Positions 1 to 10,055 of a DNA stretch of 28,924 nt are shown piece after piece; positions within the stretch are counted from its first letter, which is position 1; each line of letters begins with the position of its first letter. Under the pieces are notes generated by a model. That model worked only from the letters and a program-made list of their open reading frames with translations. It made no database searches and was not told the DNA's origin. The position numbers were made by a program, and so were the translations under genes. This DNA comes from Euglena gracilis. Lineage: Eukaryota; Euglenozoa; Euglenophyceae; Euglenales; Euglenaceae. Where the stretch lies: assembly GCA_900893395.1 (NCBI GenBank), contig CAAHFI011718547.1, positions 1 to 28,924 of the forward strand, written 5' to 3'.

Positions 1-2918
1 ACATCGGAATACTATACCGGGGGTTGCAATGGGAACCCCCAATCGGTTTCCAGTTTTAGGCCAAATCACGTTTCCCATCGGGCCCAAGTATGGGAACCAG
101 GCTGTACTGACATTTGGGGTCGTCTTCCACCCCTCCAAAAACGTCGATACCTTTGCTAGTTTTTTGATATCCGCATGTTTTTCACACCCGTAGGCACTAA
201 TCCGGCCGGCACATCGGAATACCTATACCGGGGGTTGCAATGGGAACCCCCAATCGGTTTCCAGTTTTAGGCCCAAATCACGGTTTCCCATGGGCCCAAG
301 TGGGAACCAGGCTGTACTGACATTTGGGGTCGTCTTCCACCCCTCCAAAAACGTCGATATCTTGCTAGTTTTTTGATATCCGCATGTTTTTCACACCCGT
401 AGGCACTAATCCGGCCGGCACATCGGAATACCTATACCGGGGGTTGCAATGGGAACCCCAATCGGTTTCCAGTTTTAGGCCCAAATCACGGTTTCCCATG
501 GGCCCAAGTATGGGAACCAGGCTGTACTGACATTTGGGGTCGTCTTCCACCCCTCCAAAAACGTCGATACCTTGCTAGTTTTTTGATATCCGCATGTTTT
601 TCACACCCGTAGGCACTAATCCCGCGGCACATCGGAATACCTATACCGGGGGTTGCAATGGGAACCCCCAATCGGTTTCCAGTTTTAGGCCCAAATCACG
701 GTTTCCCATGGGCCCAAGTATGGGAACCAGGCTGTACTGACATTTGGGGTCGTCTTCCACCCCTCCAAAAACGTCGATACTTGCTAGTTTTTATATCCGC
801 ATGTTTTTCACACCCGTAGGCACTAATCCGGCCGGCACATCGGAATACCTATACCGGGGGTTGCAATGGGAACCCCCAATCGGTTTCCAGTTTTAGGCCC
901 AAATCACGGTTTCCCATGGGCCCAAGTATGGGAACCAGGCTGTACTGACATTTGGGGTCGTCTTCCACCCCTCCAAAAACGTCGATACCTTGCTAGTTTT
1001 TTGATATCCGCATGTTTTTCACACCCGTAGGCACTAATCCGGCCGGCACATCGGAATACCTATACCGGGGTTGCAATGGGAACCCCCAATCGGTTTCCAG
1101 TTTTAGGCCCAAATCACGGTTTCCCATGGGCCCAAGTATGGAACCAGGCTGTACTGACATTTGGGGTCGTCTTCCACCCCTCCAAAAACGTCGATACTTG
1201 CTAGTTTTTTGATATCCGCATGTTTTTCACACCCGTAGGCACTAATCCGGCCGGCACATCGGAATACCTATACCGGGGGTTGCAATGGGAACCCCAATCG
1301 GTTTCCAGTTTTAGGCCCAAATCACGTTTCCCATGGGCCCAAGTATGGGAACCAGGCTGTACTGACATTTGGGGTCGTCTTCCACCCCTCCAAAAACGTC
1401 GATACTTGCTAGTTTTTTGATATCCGCATGTTTTTCACACCCGTAGGCACTAATCCGGCCGGCACATCGGAATACCTATACCGGGGGTTGCAATGGGAAC
1501 CCCCAATCGGTTTCCAGTTTTAGGCCCAAATCACGGTTTCCCATGGGCCCAAGTATGGGAACCAGGCTGTACTGACATTTGGGGTCGTCTTCCACCCCTC
1601 CAAAACGTCGATACTTGCTAGTTTTTTGATATCCGCATGTTTTTCACACCCGTAGGCACTAATCCGGCCGGCACATCGGAATACCTATACCGGGGGTTGC
1701 AATGGGAACCCCCAATCGGTTTCCAGTTTTAGGCCAAATCACGGTTTCCCATGGGCCCAAGTATGGGAACCAGGCTGTACTGACATTTGGGTCGTCTTCC
1801 ACCCCTCCAAAAACGTCGATACTTGCTAGTTTTTGATATCCGCATGTTTTTCACACCCGTAGGCACTAATCCGGCCGGCACATCGGAATACCTATACCGG
1901 GGGTTGCAATGGGAACCCCCAATCGGTTTCCAGTTTTAGGCCCAAATCACGGTTTCCCATGGGCCCAAGTATGAACCAGGCTGTACTGACATTTGGGGTC
2001 GTCTTCCACCCCTCCAAAAACGTCGATACTTGCTAGTTTTTTGATATCCGCATGTTTTTCACACCCGTAGGCACTAATCCGGCCGGCACATCGGAATACC
2101 TATACCGGGGTTGCAATGGGAACCCCCAATCGGTTTCCAGTTTTAGGCCCAAATCACGGTTTCCCATGGGCCCAAGTATGGGAACCAGGCTGTACTGACA
2201 TTTGGGGTCGTCTTCCACCCCTCCAAAAACGTCGATACTTGCTAGTTTTTTGATATCCGCATGTTTTTCACACCCGTAGGCACTAATCCGGCCGGCACAT
2301 CGGAATACCTATACCGGGGGTTGCAATGGGAACCCCAATCGGTTTCCAGTTTTAGGCCCAAATCACGGTTTCCCATGGGCCCAAGTATGGGAACCAGGCT
2401 GTACTGACATTTGGGGTCGTCTTCCACCCCTCCAAAAACGTCGATACCTTGCTAGTTTTTTGATATCCGCATGTTTTTCACACCCGTAGGCACTAATCCG
2501 GCCGGCACATCGGAATACCTATACCGGGGTTGCAATGGGAACCCCCAATCGGTTTCCAGTTTTAGGCCCAAATCACGGTTTCCCATGGGCCCAAGTATGG
2601 GAACCAGGCTGTACTGACATTTGGGGTCGTCTTCCACCCCTCCAAAAACGTCGATATTGCTAGTTTTTTGATATCCGCATGTTTTTCACACCCGTAGGCA
2701 CTAATCCGGCCGGCACATCGGAATACCTATACCGGGGGTTGCAATGGGAACCCCCAATCGGTTTCCAGTTTTAGGCCCAAATCACGGTTTCCCATGGGCC
2801 CAAGTGAACCAGGCTGTACTGACATTTGGGGTCGTCTTCCACCCCTCCAAAAACGTCGATATTGCTAGTTTTTGATATCCGCATGTTTTTCACACCCGTA
2901 GGCACTAATCCGGCCGGC
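1..2918. repeat. Left zone of array: units 1-14, indel-rich
   Basis: Fourteen units, nearly all with at least one small difference from consensus. Examples: an extra C in the CCCATGGG palindrome near 79; AAGTGGG lacking TAT near 299; a reshaped CCGGCCGG at 621-628; loss of the G before ATATCC near 793; AAGTGAACC near 2804; and the short junction GATATTGC near 2655 and 2859. Junction variants are mixed (GATAC, GATACC, GATATC). The indel load falls off to the right and becomes low after about 2.9 kb. It could be a diverged array margin or, as I think more likely, the poorly polished end of a contig. Confidence 0.7.
621..628. repeat. Altered CCGGCCGG palindrome (end of unit 3)
   Basis: Where other units read CCGGCCGGC, this one reads CCCGCGGC, one base shorter and rearranged. 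It is the only unit where I saw this palindrome disrupted, and it lies in the indel-rich left zone, so read error is a real possibility. Confidence 0.6.
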
Positions 2919-5900
2919 ACATCGGAATACCTATACCGGGGGTTGCAATGGGAACCCCCAATCGGTTTCCAGTTTTAGGCCCAAATCACGGTTTCCCATG
3001 GGCCCAAGTATGGGAACCAGGCTGTACTGACATTTGGGGTCGTCTTCCACCCCTCCAAAAACGTCGATACTTGCTAGTTTTTTGATATCCGCATGTTTTT
3101 CACACCCGTAGGCACTAATCCGGCCGGCACATCGGAATACCTATACCGGGGGTTGCAATGGGAACCCCCAATCGGTTTCCAGTTTTAGGCCCAAATCACG
3201 GTTTCCCATGGGCCCAAGTATGGGAACCAGGCTGTACTGACATTTGGGGTCGTCTTCCACCCCTCCAAAAACGTCGATACTTGCTAGTTTTTTGATATCC
3301 GCATGTTTTTCACACCCGTAGGCACTAATCCGGCCGGCACATCGGAATACCTATACCGGGGGTTGCAATGGGAACCCCAATCGGTTTCCAGTTTTAGGCC
3401 CAAATCACGGTTTCCCATGGGCCCAAGTATGGGAACCAGGCTGTACTGACATTTGGGGTCGTCTTCCACCCCTCCAAAAACGTCGATACTTGCTAGTTTT
3501 TTGATATCCGCATGTTTTTCACACCCGTAGGCACTAATCCGGCCGGCACATCGGAATACCTATACCGGGGTTGCAATGGGAACCCCCAATCGGTTTCCAG
3601 TTTTAGGCCCAAATCACGGTTTCCCATGGGCCCAAGTATGGGAACCAGGCTGTACTGACATTTGGGGTCGTCTTCCACCCCTCCAAAAACGTCGATACTT
3701 GCTAGTTTTTTGATATCCGCATGTTTTTCACACCCGTAGGCACTAATCCGGCCGGCACATCGGAATACCTATACCGGGGTTGCAATGGGAACCCCCAATC
3801 GGTTTCCAGTTTTAGGCCCAAATCACGGTTTCCCATGGGCCCAAGTATGGGAACCAGGCTGTACTGACATTTGGGGTCGTCTTCCACCCCTCCAAAAACG
3901 TCGATATCCTTGCTAGTTTTTTGATATCCGCATGTTTTTCACACCCGTAGGCACTAATCCGGCCGGCACATCGGAATACCTATACCGGGGGTTGCAATGG
4001 GAACCCCAATCGGTTTCCAGTTTTAGGCCCAAATCACGGTTTCCCATGGGCCCAAGTATGGGAACCAGGCTGTACTGACATTTGGGGTCGTCTTCCACCC
4101 CTCCAAAAACGTCGATACTTGCTAGTTTTTTGATATCCGCATGTTTTTCACACCCGTAGGCACTAATCCGGCCGGCACATCGGAATACCTATACCGGGGT
4201 TGCAATGGGAACCCCCAATCGGTTTCCAGTTTTAGGCCCAAATCACGGTTTCCCATGGCCCAAGTATGGGAACCAGGCTGTACTGACATTTGGGGTCGTC
4301 TTCCACCCCTCCAAAAACGTCGATACTTGCTAGTTTTTTGATATCCGCATGTTTTTCACACCCGTAGGCACTAATCCGGCCGGCACATCGGAATACCTAT
4401 ACCGGGGGTTGCAATGGGAACCCCCAATCGGTTTCCAGTTTTAGGCCCAAATCACGGTTTCCCATGGGCCCAAGTATGGGAACCAGGCTGTACTGACATT
4501 TGGGGTCGTCTTCCACCCCTCCAAAAACGTCGATATCTTGCTAGTTTTTTGATATCCGCATGTTTTTCACACCCGTAGGCACTAATCCGGCCGGCACATC
4601 GGAATACCTATACCGGGGGTTGCAATGGGAACCCCCAATCGGTTTCCAGTTTTAGGCCCAAATCACGGTTTCCCATGGGCCCAAGTATGGGAACCAGGCT
4701 GTACTGACATTTGGGGTCGTCTTCCACCCCTCCAAAAACGTCGATACTTGCTAGTTTTTGATATCCGCATGTTTTTCACACCCGTAGGCACTAATCCGGC
4801 CGGCACATCGGAATACCTATACCGGGGGTTGCAATGGGAACCCCCAATCGGTTTCCAGTTTTAGGCCCAAATCACGGTTTCCCATGGGCCCAAGTATGGG
4901 AACCAGGCTGTACTGACATTTGGGGTCGTCTTCCACCCCTCCAAAAACGTCGATACTTGCTAGTTTTTTGATATCCGCATGTTTTTCACACCCGTAGGCA
5001 CTAATCCGGCCGGCACATCGGAATACCTATACCGGGGTTGCAATGGGAACCCCCAATCGGTTTCCAGTTTTAGGCCCAAATCACGGTTTCCCATGGGCCC
5101 AAGTATGGGAACCAGGCTGTACTGACATTTGGGGTCGTCTTCCACCCCTCCAAAAACGTCGATATCTTGCTAGTTTTTTGATATCCGCATGTTTTTCACA
5201 CCCGTAGGCACTAATCCGGCCGGCACATCGGAATACCTATACCGGGGGTTGCAATGGGAACCCCCAATCGGTTTCCAGTTTTAGGCCCAAATCACGGTTT
5301 CCCATGGGCCCAAGTATGGGAACCAGGCTGTACTGACATTTGGGGTCGTCTTCCACCCCTCCAAAAACGTCGATACTTGCTAGTTTTTTGATATCCGCAT
5401 GTTTTTCACACCCGTAGGCACTAATCCGGCCGGCACATCGGAATACCTATACCGGGGGTTGCAATGGGAACCCCCAATCGGTTTCCAGTTTTAGGCCCAA
5501 ATCACGGTTTCCCATGGGCCCAAGTATGGGAACCAGGCTGTACTGACATTTGGGGTCGTCTTCCACCCCTCCAAAACGTCGATACTTGCTAGTTTTTTGA
5601 TATCCGCATGTTTTTCACACCCGTAGGCACTAATCCGGCCGGCACATCGGAATACCTATACCGGGGGTTGCAATGGGAACCCCCAATCGGTTTCCAGTTT
5701 TAGGCCCAAATCACGGTTTCCCATGGGCCCAAGTATGGGAACCAGGCTGTACTGACATTTGGGGTCGTCTTCCACCCCTCCAAAAACGTCGATACTTGCT
5801 AGTTTTTTGATATCCGCATGTTTTTCACACCCGTAGGCACTAATCCGGCCGGCACATCGGAATACCTATACCGGGGTTGCAATGGGAACCCCCAATCGGT

Positions 5901-7113
5901 TTCCAGTTTTAGGCCCAAATCACGGTTTCCCATGGGCCCAAGTATGGGAACCAGGCTGTACTGACATTTGGGGTCGTCTTCCACCCCTCCAAAAACGTCG
6001 ATATCTTGCTAGTTTTTTGATATCCGCATGTTTTTCACACCCGTAGGCACTAATCCGGCCGGCACATCGGAATACCTATACCGGGGTTGCAATGGGAACC
6101 CCCAATCGGTTTCCAGTTTTAGGCCCAAATCACGGTTTCCCATGGGCCCAAGTATGGGAACCAGGCTGTACTGACATTTGGGGTCGTCTTCCACCCCTCC
6201 AAAAACGTCGATACTTGCTAGTTTTTTGATATCCGCATGTTTTTCACACCCGTAGGCACTAATCCGGCCGGCACATCGGAATACCTATACCGGGGGTTGC
6301 AATGGGAACCCCCAATCGGTTTCCAGTTTTAGGCCCAAATCACGGTTTCCCATGGGCCCAAGTATGGGAACCAGGCTGTACTGACATTTGGGGTCGTCTT
6401 CCACCCCTCCAAAAACGTCGATACTTGCTAGTTTTTTGATATCCGCATGTTTTTCACACCCGTAGGCACTAATCCGGCCGGCACATCGGAATACCTATAC
6501 CGGGGTTGCAATGGGAACCCCCAATCGGTTTCCAGTTTTAGGCCCAAATCACGGTTTCCCATGGGCCCAAGTATGGGAACCAGGCTGTACTGACATTTGG
6601 GGTCGTCTTCCACCCCTCCAAAAACGTCGATATCTTGCTAGTTTTTTGATATCCGCATGTTTTTCACACCCGTAGGCACTAATCCGGCCGGCACATCGGA
6701 ATACCTATACCGGGGTTGCAATGGGAACCCCCAATCGGTTTCCAGTTTTAGGCCCAAATCACGGTTTCCCATGGGCCCAAGTATGGGAACCAGGCTGTAC
6801 TGACATTTGGGGTCGTCTTCCACCCCTCCAAAAACGTCGATATCTTGCTAGTTTTTTGATATCCGCATGTTTTTCACACCCGTAGGCACTAATCCGGCCG
6901 GCACATCGGAATACCTATACCGGGGGTTGCAATGGGAACCCCCAATCGGTTTCCAGTTTTAGGCCCAAATCACGGTTTCCCATGGGCCCAAGTATGGGAA
7001 CCAGGCTGTACTGACATTTGGGGTCGTCTTCCACCCCTCCAAAAACGTCGATACCTTGCTAGTTTTTTGATATCCGCATGTTTTTCACACCCGTAGGCAC
7101 TAATCCGGCCGGC

Positions 7114-7329
7114 ACATCGGAATACCTACCGGGGGTTGCAATGGGAACCCCCAATCGGTTTCCAGTTTTAGGCCCAAATCACGCCCTACGGTTTCCCATG
7201 GGCCCAAGTATGGGAACCAGGCTGTACTGACATTTGGGGTCGTCTTCCACCCCTCCAAAAACGTCGATACCTTGCTAGTTTTTTGATATCCGCATGTTTT
7301 TCACACCCGTAGGCACTAATCCGGCCGGC
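7114..7329. repeat. Unit 35: 216 bp with a unique 7-bp insertion
   Basis: At 7181-7190 the unit reads ACGCCCTACG where the consensus has only ACG before GTTT, a net gain of 7 bp that leaves ACG on both sides of CCCT. The unit also lacks one TA of TATACC near 7128 and has the GATACC junction. CCCT followed by ACG is not found elsewhere in the unit consensus, so this is not a simple slippage product of neighbouring bases. Confidence 0.8.
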
Positions 7330-8190
7330 ACATCGGAATACCTATACCGGGGGTTGCAATGGGAACCCCCAATCGGTTTCCAGTTTTAGGCCCAAATCAC
7401 GGTTTCCCATGGGCCCAAGTATGGGAACCAGGCTGTACTGACATTTGGGGTCGTCTTCCACCCCTCCAAAAACGTCGATACTTGCTAGTTTTTTGATATC
7501 CGCATGTTTTTCACACCCGTAGGCACTAATCCGGCCGGCACATCGGAATACCTATACCGGGGGTTGCAATGGGAACCCCCAATCGGTTTCCAGTTTTAGG
7601 CCCAAATCACGGTTTCCCATGGGCCCAAGTATGGGGAACCAGGCTGTACTGACATTTGGGGTCGTCTTCCACCCCTCCAAAAACGTCGATACTTGCTAGT
7701 TTTTTGATATCCGCATGTTTTTCACACCCGTAGGCACTAATCCGGCCGGCACATCGGAATACCTATACCGGGGGTTGCAATGGGAACCCCCAATCGGTTT
7801 CCAGTTTTAGGCCCAAATCACGGTTTCCCATGGGCCCAAGTATGGGAACCAGGCTGTACTGACATTTGGGGTCGTCTTCCACCCCTCCAAAAACGTCGAT
7901 ACCTTGCTAGTTTTTTGATATCCGCATGTTTTTCACACCCGTAGGCACTAATCCGGCCGGCACATCGGAATACCTATACCGGGGGTTGCAATGGGAACCC
8001 CCAATCGGTTTCCAGTTTTAGGCCCAAATCACGGTTTCCCATGGGCCCAAGTATGGGAACCAGGCTGTACTGACATTTGGGGTCGTCTTCCACCCCTCCA
8101 AAAACGTCGATACTTGCTAGTTTTTTGATATCCGCATGTTTTTCACACCCGTAGGCACTAATCCGGCCGGCACATCGGAATACCTATACC

Positions 8191-8212
8191 GGGGGTTGCA
8201 ATGGGAACCCCC
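8191..8212. repeat. Hairpin 1 of the unit (GGGGGTT/AACCCCC)
   Basis: Shown in one consensus unit and present in nearly all. Arms GGGGGTT (unit 20-26) and AACCCCC (unit 35-41) are perfect 7-bp inverted complements around an 8-nt loop. Either arm often loses one base (G4 or C4), and this segment is the centre of the six larger deletions in the right zone. It is a plausible foldback for single-stranded DNA or RNA; whether it forms in the cell is not shown. Confidence 0.75.
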
Positions 8213-8271
8213 AATCGGTTTCCAGTTTTAGGCCCAAATCACGGTTTCCCATGGGCCCAAGTATGGGAACC
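8201..8271. repeat. Short internal direct repeats within the unit
   Basis: ATGGGAACC occurs twice per unit (8201-8209 and 8263-8271 here), and CGGTTTCC occurs twice (8216-8223 and 8242-8249). The order is ATGGGAACC, CGGTTTCC, CGGTTTCC, ATGGGAACC, and each ATGGGAACC is nearly complementary to GGTTTCC(CAT). This may be a trace of an old internal duplication or inversion when the 210-bp unit formed; with elements this short, chance is possible. Confidence 0.55.
8243..8271. repeat. Hairpin 2 of the unit, 9 bp with a bulged T
   Basis: GGTTTCCCAT (unit 72-81) pairs with ATGGGAACC (unit 92-100), giving nine base pairs with one T bulged, around a 10-nt loop that itself contains the GGGCCC palindrome. 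The left arm also overlaps the CCCATGGG palindrome, so several alternative foldings compete. Present in nearly all units; one-base changes within it (for example TTTCCATGGG near 14532 and 28419) are rare. Confidence 0.65.
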
Positions 8272-8309
8272 AGGCTGTACTGACATTTGGGGTCGTCTTC
8301 CACCCCTCC

Positions 8310-8353
8310 AAAAACGTCGATACTTGCTAGTTTTTTGATATCCGCATGTTTTT
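8310..8353. other. A5, T6 and T5 tracts at about two-turn spacing
   Basis: A5 (8310-8314), T6 (8331-8336) and T5 (8349-8353) have centres about 21 and 17-18 bp apart, near two helical turns. Phased A/T tracts are known to bend DNA and are common in satellites. The T6 and T5 tracts surround the constant GATATC. Bending is inferred, not shown. Confidence 0.4.
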
Positions 8354-8372
8354 CACACCCGTAGGCACTAAT

Positions 8373-8380
8373 CCGGCCGG
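8373..8380. other. CCGGCCGG palindrome at the unit end
   Basis: An 8-bp perfect palindrome (unit 202-209) that also overlaps GCCGGC and carries two of the unit's 11 CpGs. It is almost invariant across the array; the one clear change I found is at 621-628. It is merely a convenient landmark; no protein-binding role is evident. Confidence 0.6.
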
Positions 8381-9851
8381 CACATCGGAATACCTATACC
8401 GGGGGTTGCAATGGGAACCCCCAATCGGTTTCCAGTTTTAGGCCCAAATCACGGTTTCCCATGGGCCCAAGTATGGGAACCAGGCTGTACTGACATTTGG
8501 GGTCGTCTTCCACCCCTCCAAAAACGTCGATACTTGCTAGTTTTTTGATATCCGCATGTTTTTCACACCCGTAGGCACTAATCCGGCCGGCACATCGGAA
8601 TACCTATACCGGGGGTTGCAATGGGAACCCCCAATCGGTTTCCAGTTTTAGGCCCAAATCACGGTTTCCCATGGGCCCAAGTATGGGAACCAGGCTGTAC
8701 TGACATTTGGGGTCGTCTTCCACCCCTCCAAAAACGTCGATACTTGCTAGTTTTTTGATATCCGCATGTTTTTCACACCCGTAGGCACTAATCCGGCCGG
8801 CACATCGGAATACCTATACCGGGGGTTGCAATGGGAACCCCCAATCGGTTTCCAGTTTTAGGCCCAAATCACGGTTTCCCATGGGCCCAAGTATGGGAAC
8901 CAGGCTGTACTGACATTTGGGGTCGTCTTCCACCCCTCCAAAAACGTCGATACTTGCTAGTTTTTTGATATCCGCATGTTTTTCACACCCGTAGGCACTA
9001 ATCCGGCCGGCACATCGGAATACCTATACCGGGGGTTGCAATGGGAACCCCAATCGGTTTCCAGTTTTAGGCCCAAATCACGGTTTCCCATGGGCCCAAG
9101 TATGGGAACCAGGCTGTACTGACATTTGGGGTCGTCTTCCACCCCTCCAAAAACGTCGATACTTGCTAGTTTTTTGATATCCGCATGTTTTTCACACCCG
9201 TAGGCACTAATCCGGCCGGCACATCGGAATACCTATACCGGGGGTTGCAATGGGAACCCCCAATCGGTTTCCAGTTTTAGGCCCAAATCACGGTTTCCCA
9301 TGGGCCCAAGTATGGGAACCAGGCTGTACTGACATTTGGGGTCGTCTTCCACCCCTCCAAAAACGTCGATACTCTTGCTAGTTTTTTGATATCCGCATGT
9401 TTTTCACACCCGTAGGCACTAATCCGGCCGGCACATCGGAATACCTATACCGGGGGTTGCAATGGGAACCCCAATCGGTTTCCAGTTTTAGGCCCAAATC
9501 ACGGTTTCCCATGGGCCCAAGTATGGGAACCAGGCTGTACTGACATTTGGGGTCGTCTTCCACCCCTCCAAAAACGTCGATACTTGCTAGTTTTTTGATA
9601 TCCGCATGTTTTTCACACCCGTAGGCACTAATCCGGCCGGCACATCGGAATACCTATACCGGGGGTTGCAATGGGAACCCCCAATCGGTTTCCAGTTTTA
9701 GGCCCAAATCACGGTTTCCCATGGGCCCAAGTATGGGAACCAGGCTGTACTGACATTTGGGGTCGTCTTCCACCCCTCCAAAAACGTCGATACTTGCTAG
9801 TTTTTTGATATCCGCATGTTTTTCACACCCGTAGGCACTAATCCGGCCGGC

Positions 9852-10055
9852 ACATCGGATACCGGGGGTTGCAATGGGAACCCCCAATCGGTTTCCAGTT
9901 TTAGGCCCAAATCACGGTTTCCCATGGGCCCAAGTATGGGAACCAGGCTGTACTGACATTTGGGGTCGTCTTCCACCCCTCCAAAAACGTCGATACCTTG
10001 CTAGTTTTTTGATATCCGCATGTTTTTCACACCCGTAGGCACTAATCCGGCCGGC
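9852..10055. repeat. Unit 48: 204 bp, 7-bp deletion before hairpin 1
   Basis: The unit reads CGGATACCGGG where the consensus has CGGAATACCTATACCGGG, a 7-bp loss consistent with slippage between the two ATACC-like words (AATACC and TATACC). It is the only such loss in the core. The junction is GATACC, giving 204 bp overall. Confidence 0.75.

Larger units (their letters stand above)
7962..9011. repeat. Reference run of five consensus 210-bp units
   Basis: Five successive units (7962, 8172, 8382, 8592, 8802) are each exactly 210 bp and look identical by eye, so they serve as the consensus. Landmarks by unit position: G5 tract 20-24; C5 tract 37-41; CCCATGGG 77-84; GGGCCC 82-87; A5 139-143; junction GATACTTG 148-155; CTAG 156-159; T6 160-165; GATATC 166-171; T5 178-182; CCGGCCGG 202-209. 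Base counts are about 60 C and 48 G on the plus strand. In this consensus form no frame holds a long ORF, because the unit length is a multiple of three and each frame meets a stop in every unit. Confidence 0.95.

Noticed and set aside
7181-7190. ACG...ACG around CCCT as a target-site duplication of a tiny insertion
   Set aside because: A 3-bp match around a 4-bp insert is expected often by chance and no mobile element is that small; kept only as an unusual insertion.
8243-8271. Hairpin 2 as a bacterial-type transcription terminator
   Set aside because: No T-run follows the stem, it recurs in every unit, and the context is not bacterial.
8172-8381. CENP-B box in the unit
   Set aside because: The required TTCG core (or CGAA on the other strand) does not occur in the consensus unit, and the only CCCG (unit 187-190) lacks the matching positions.
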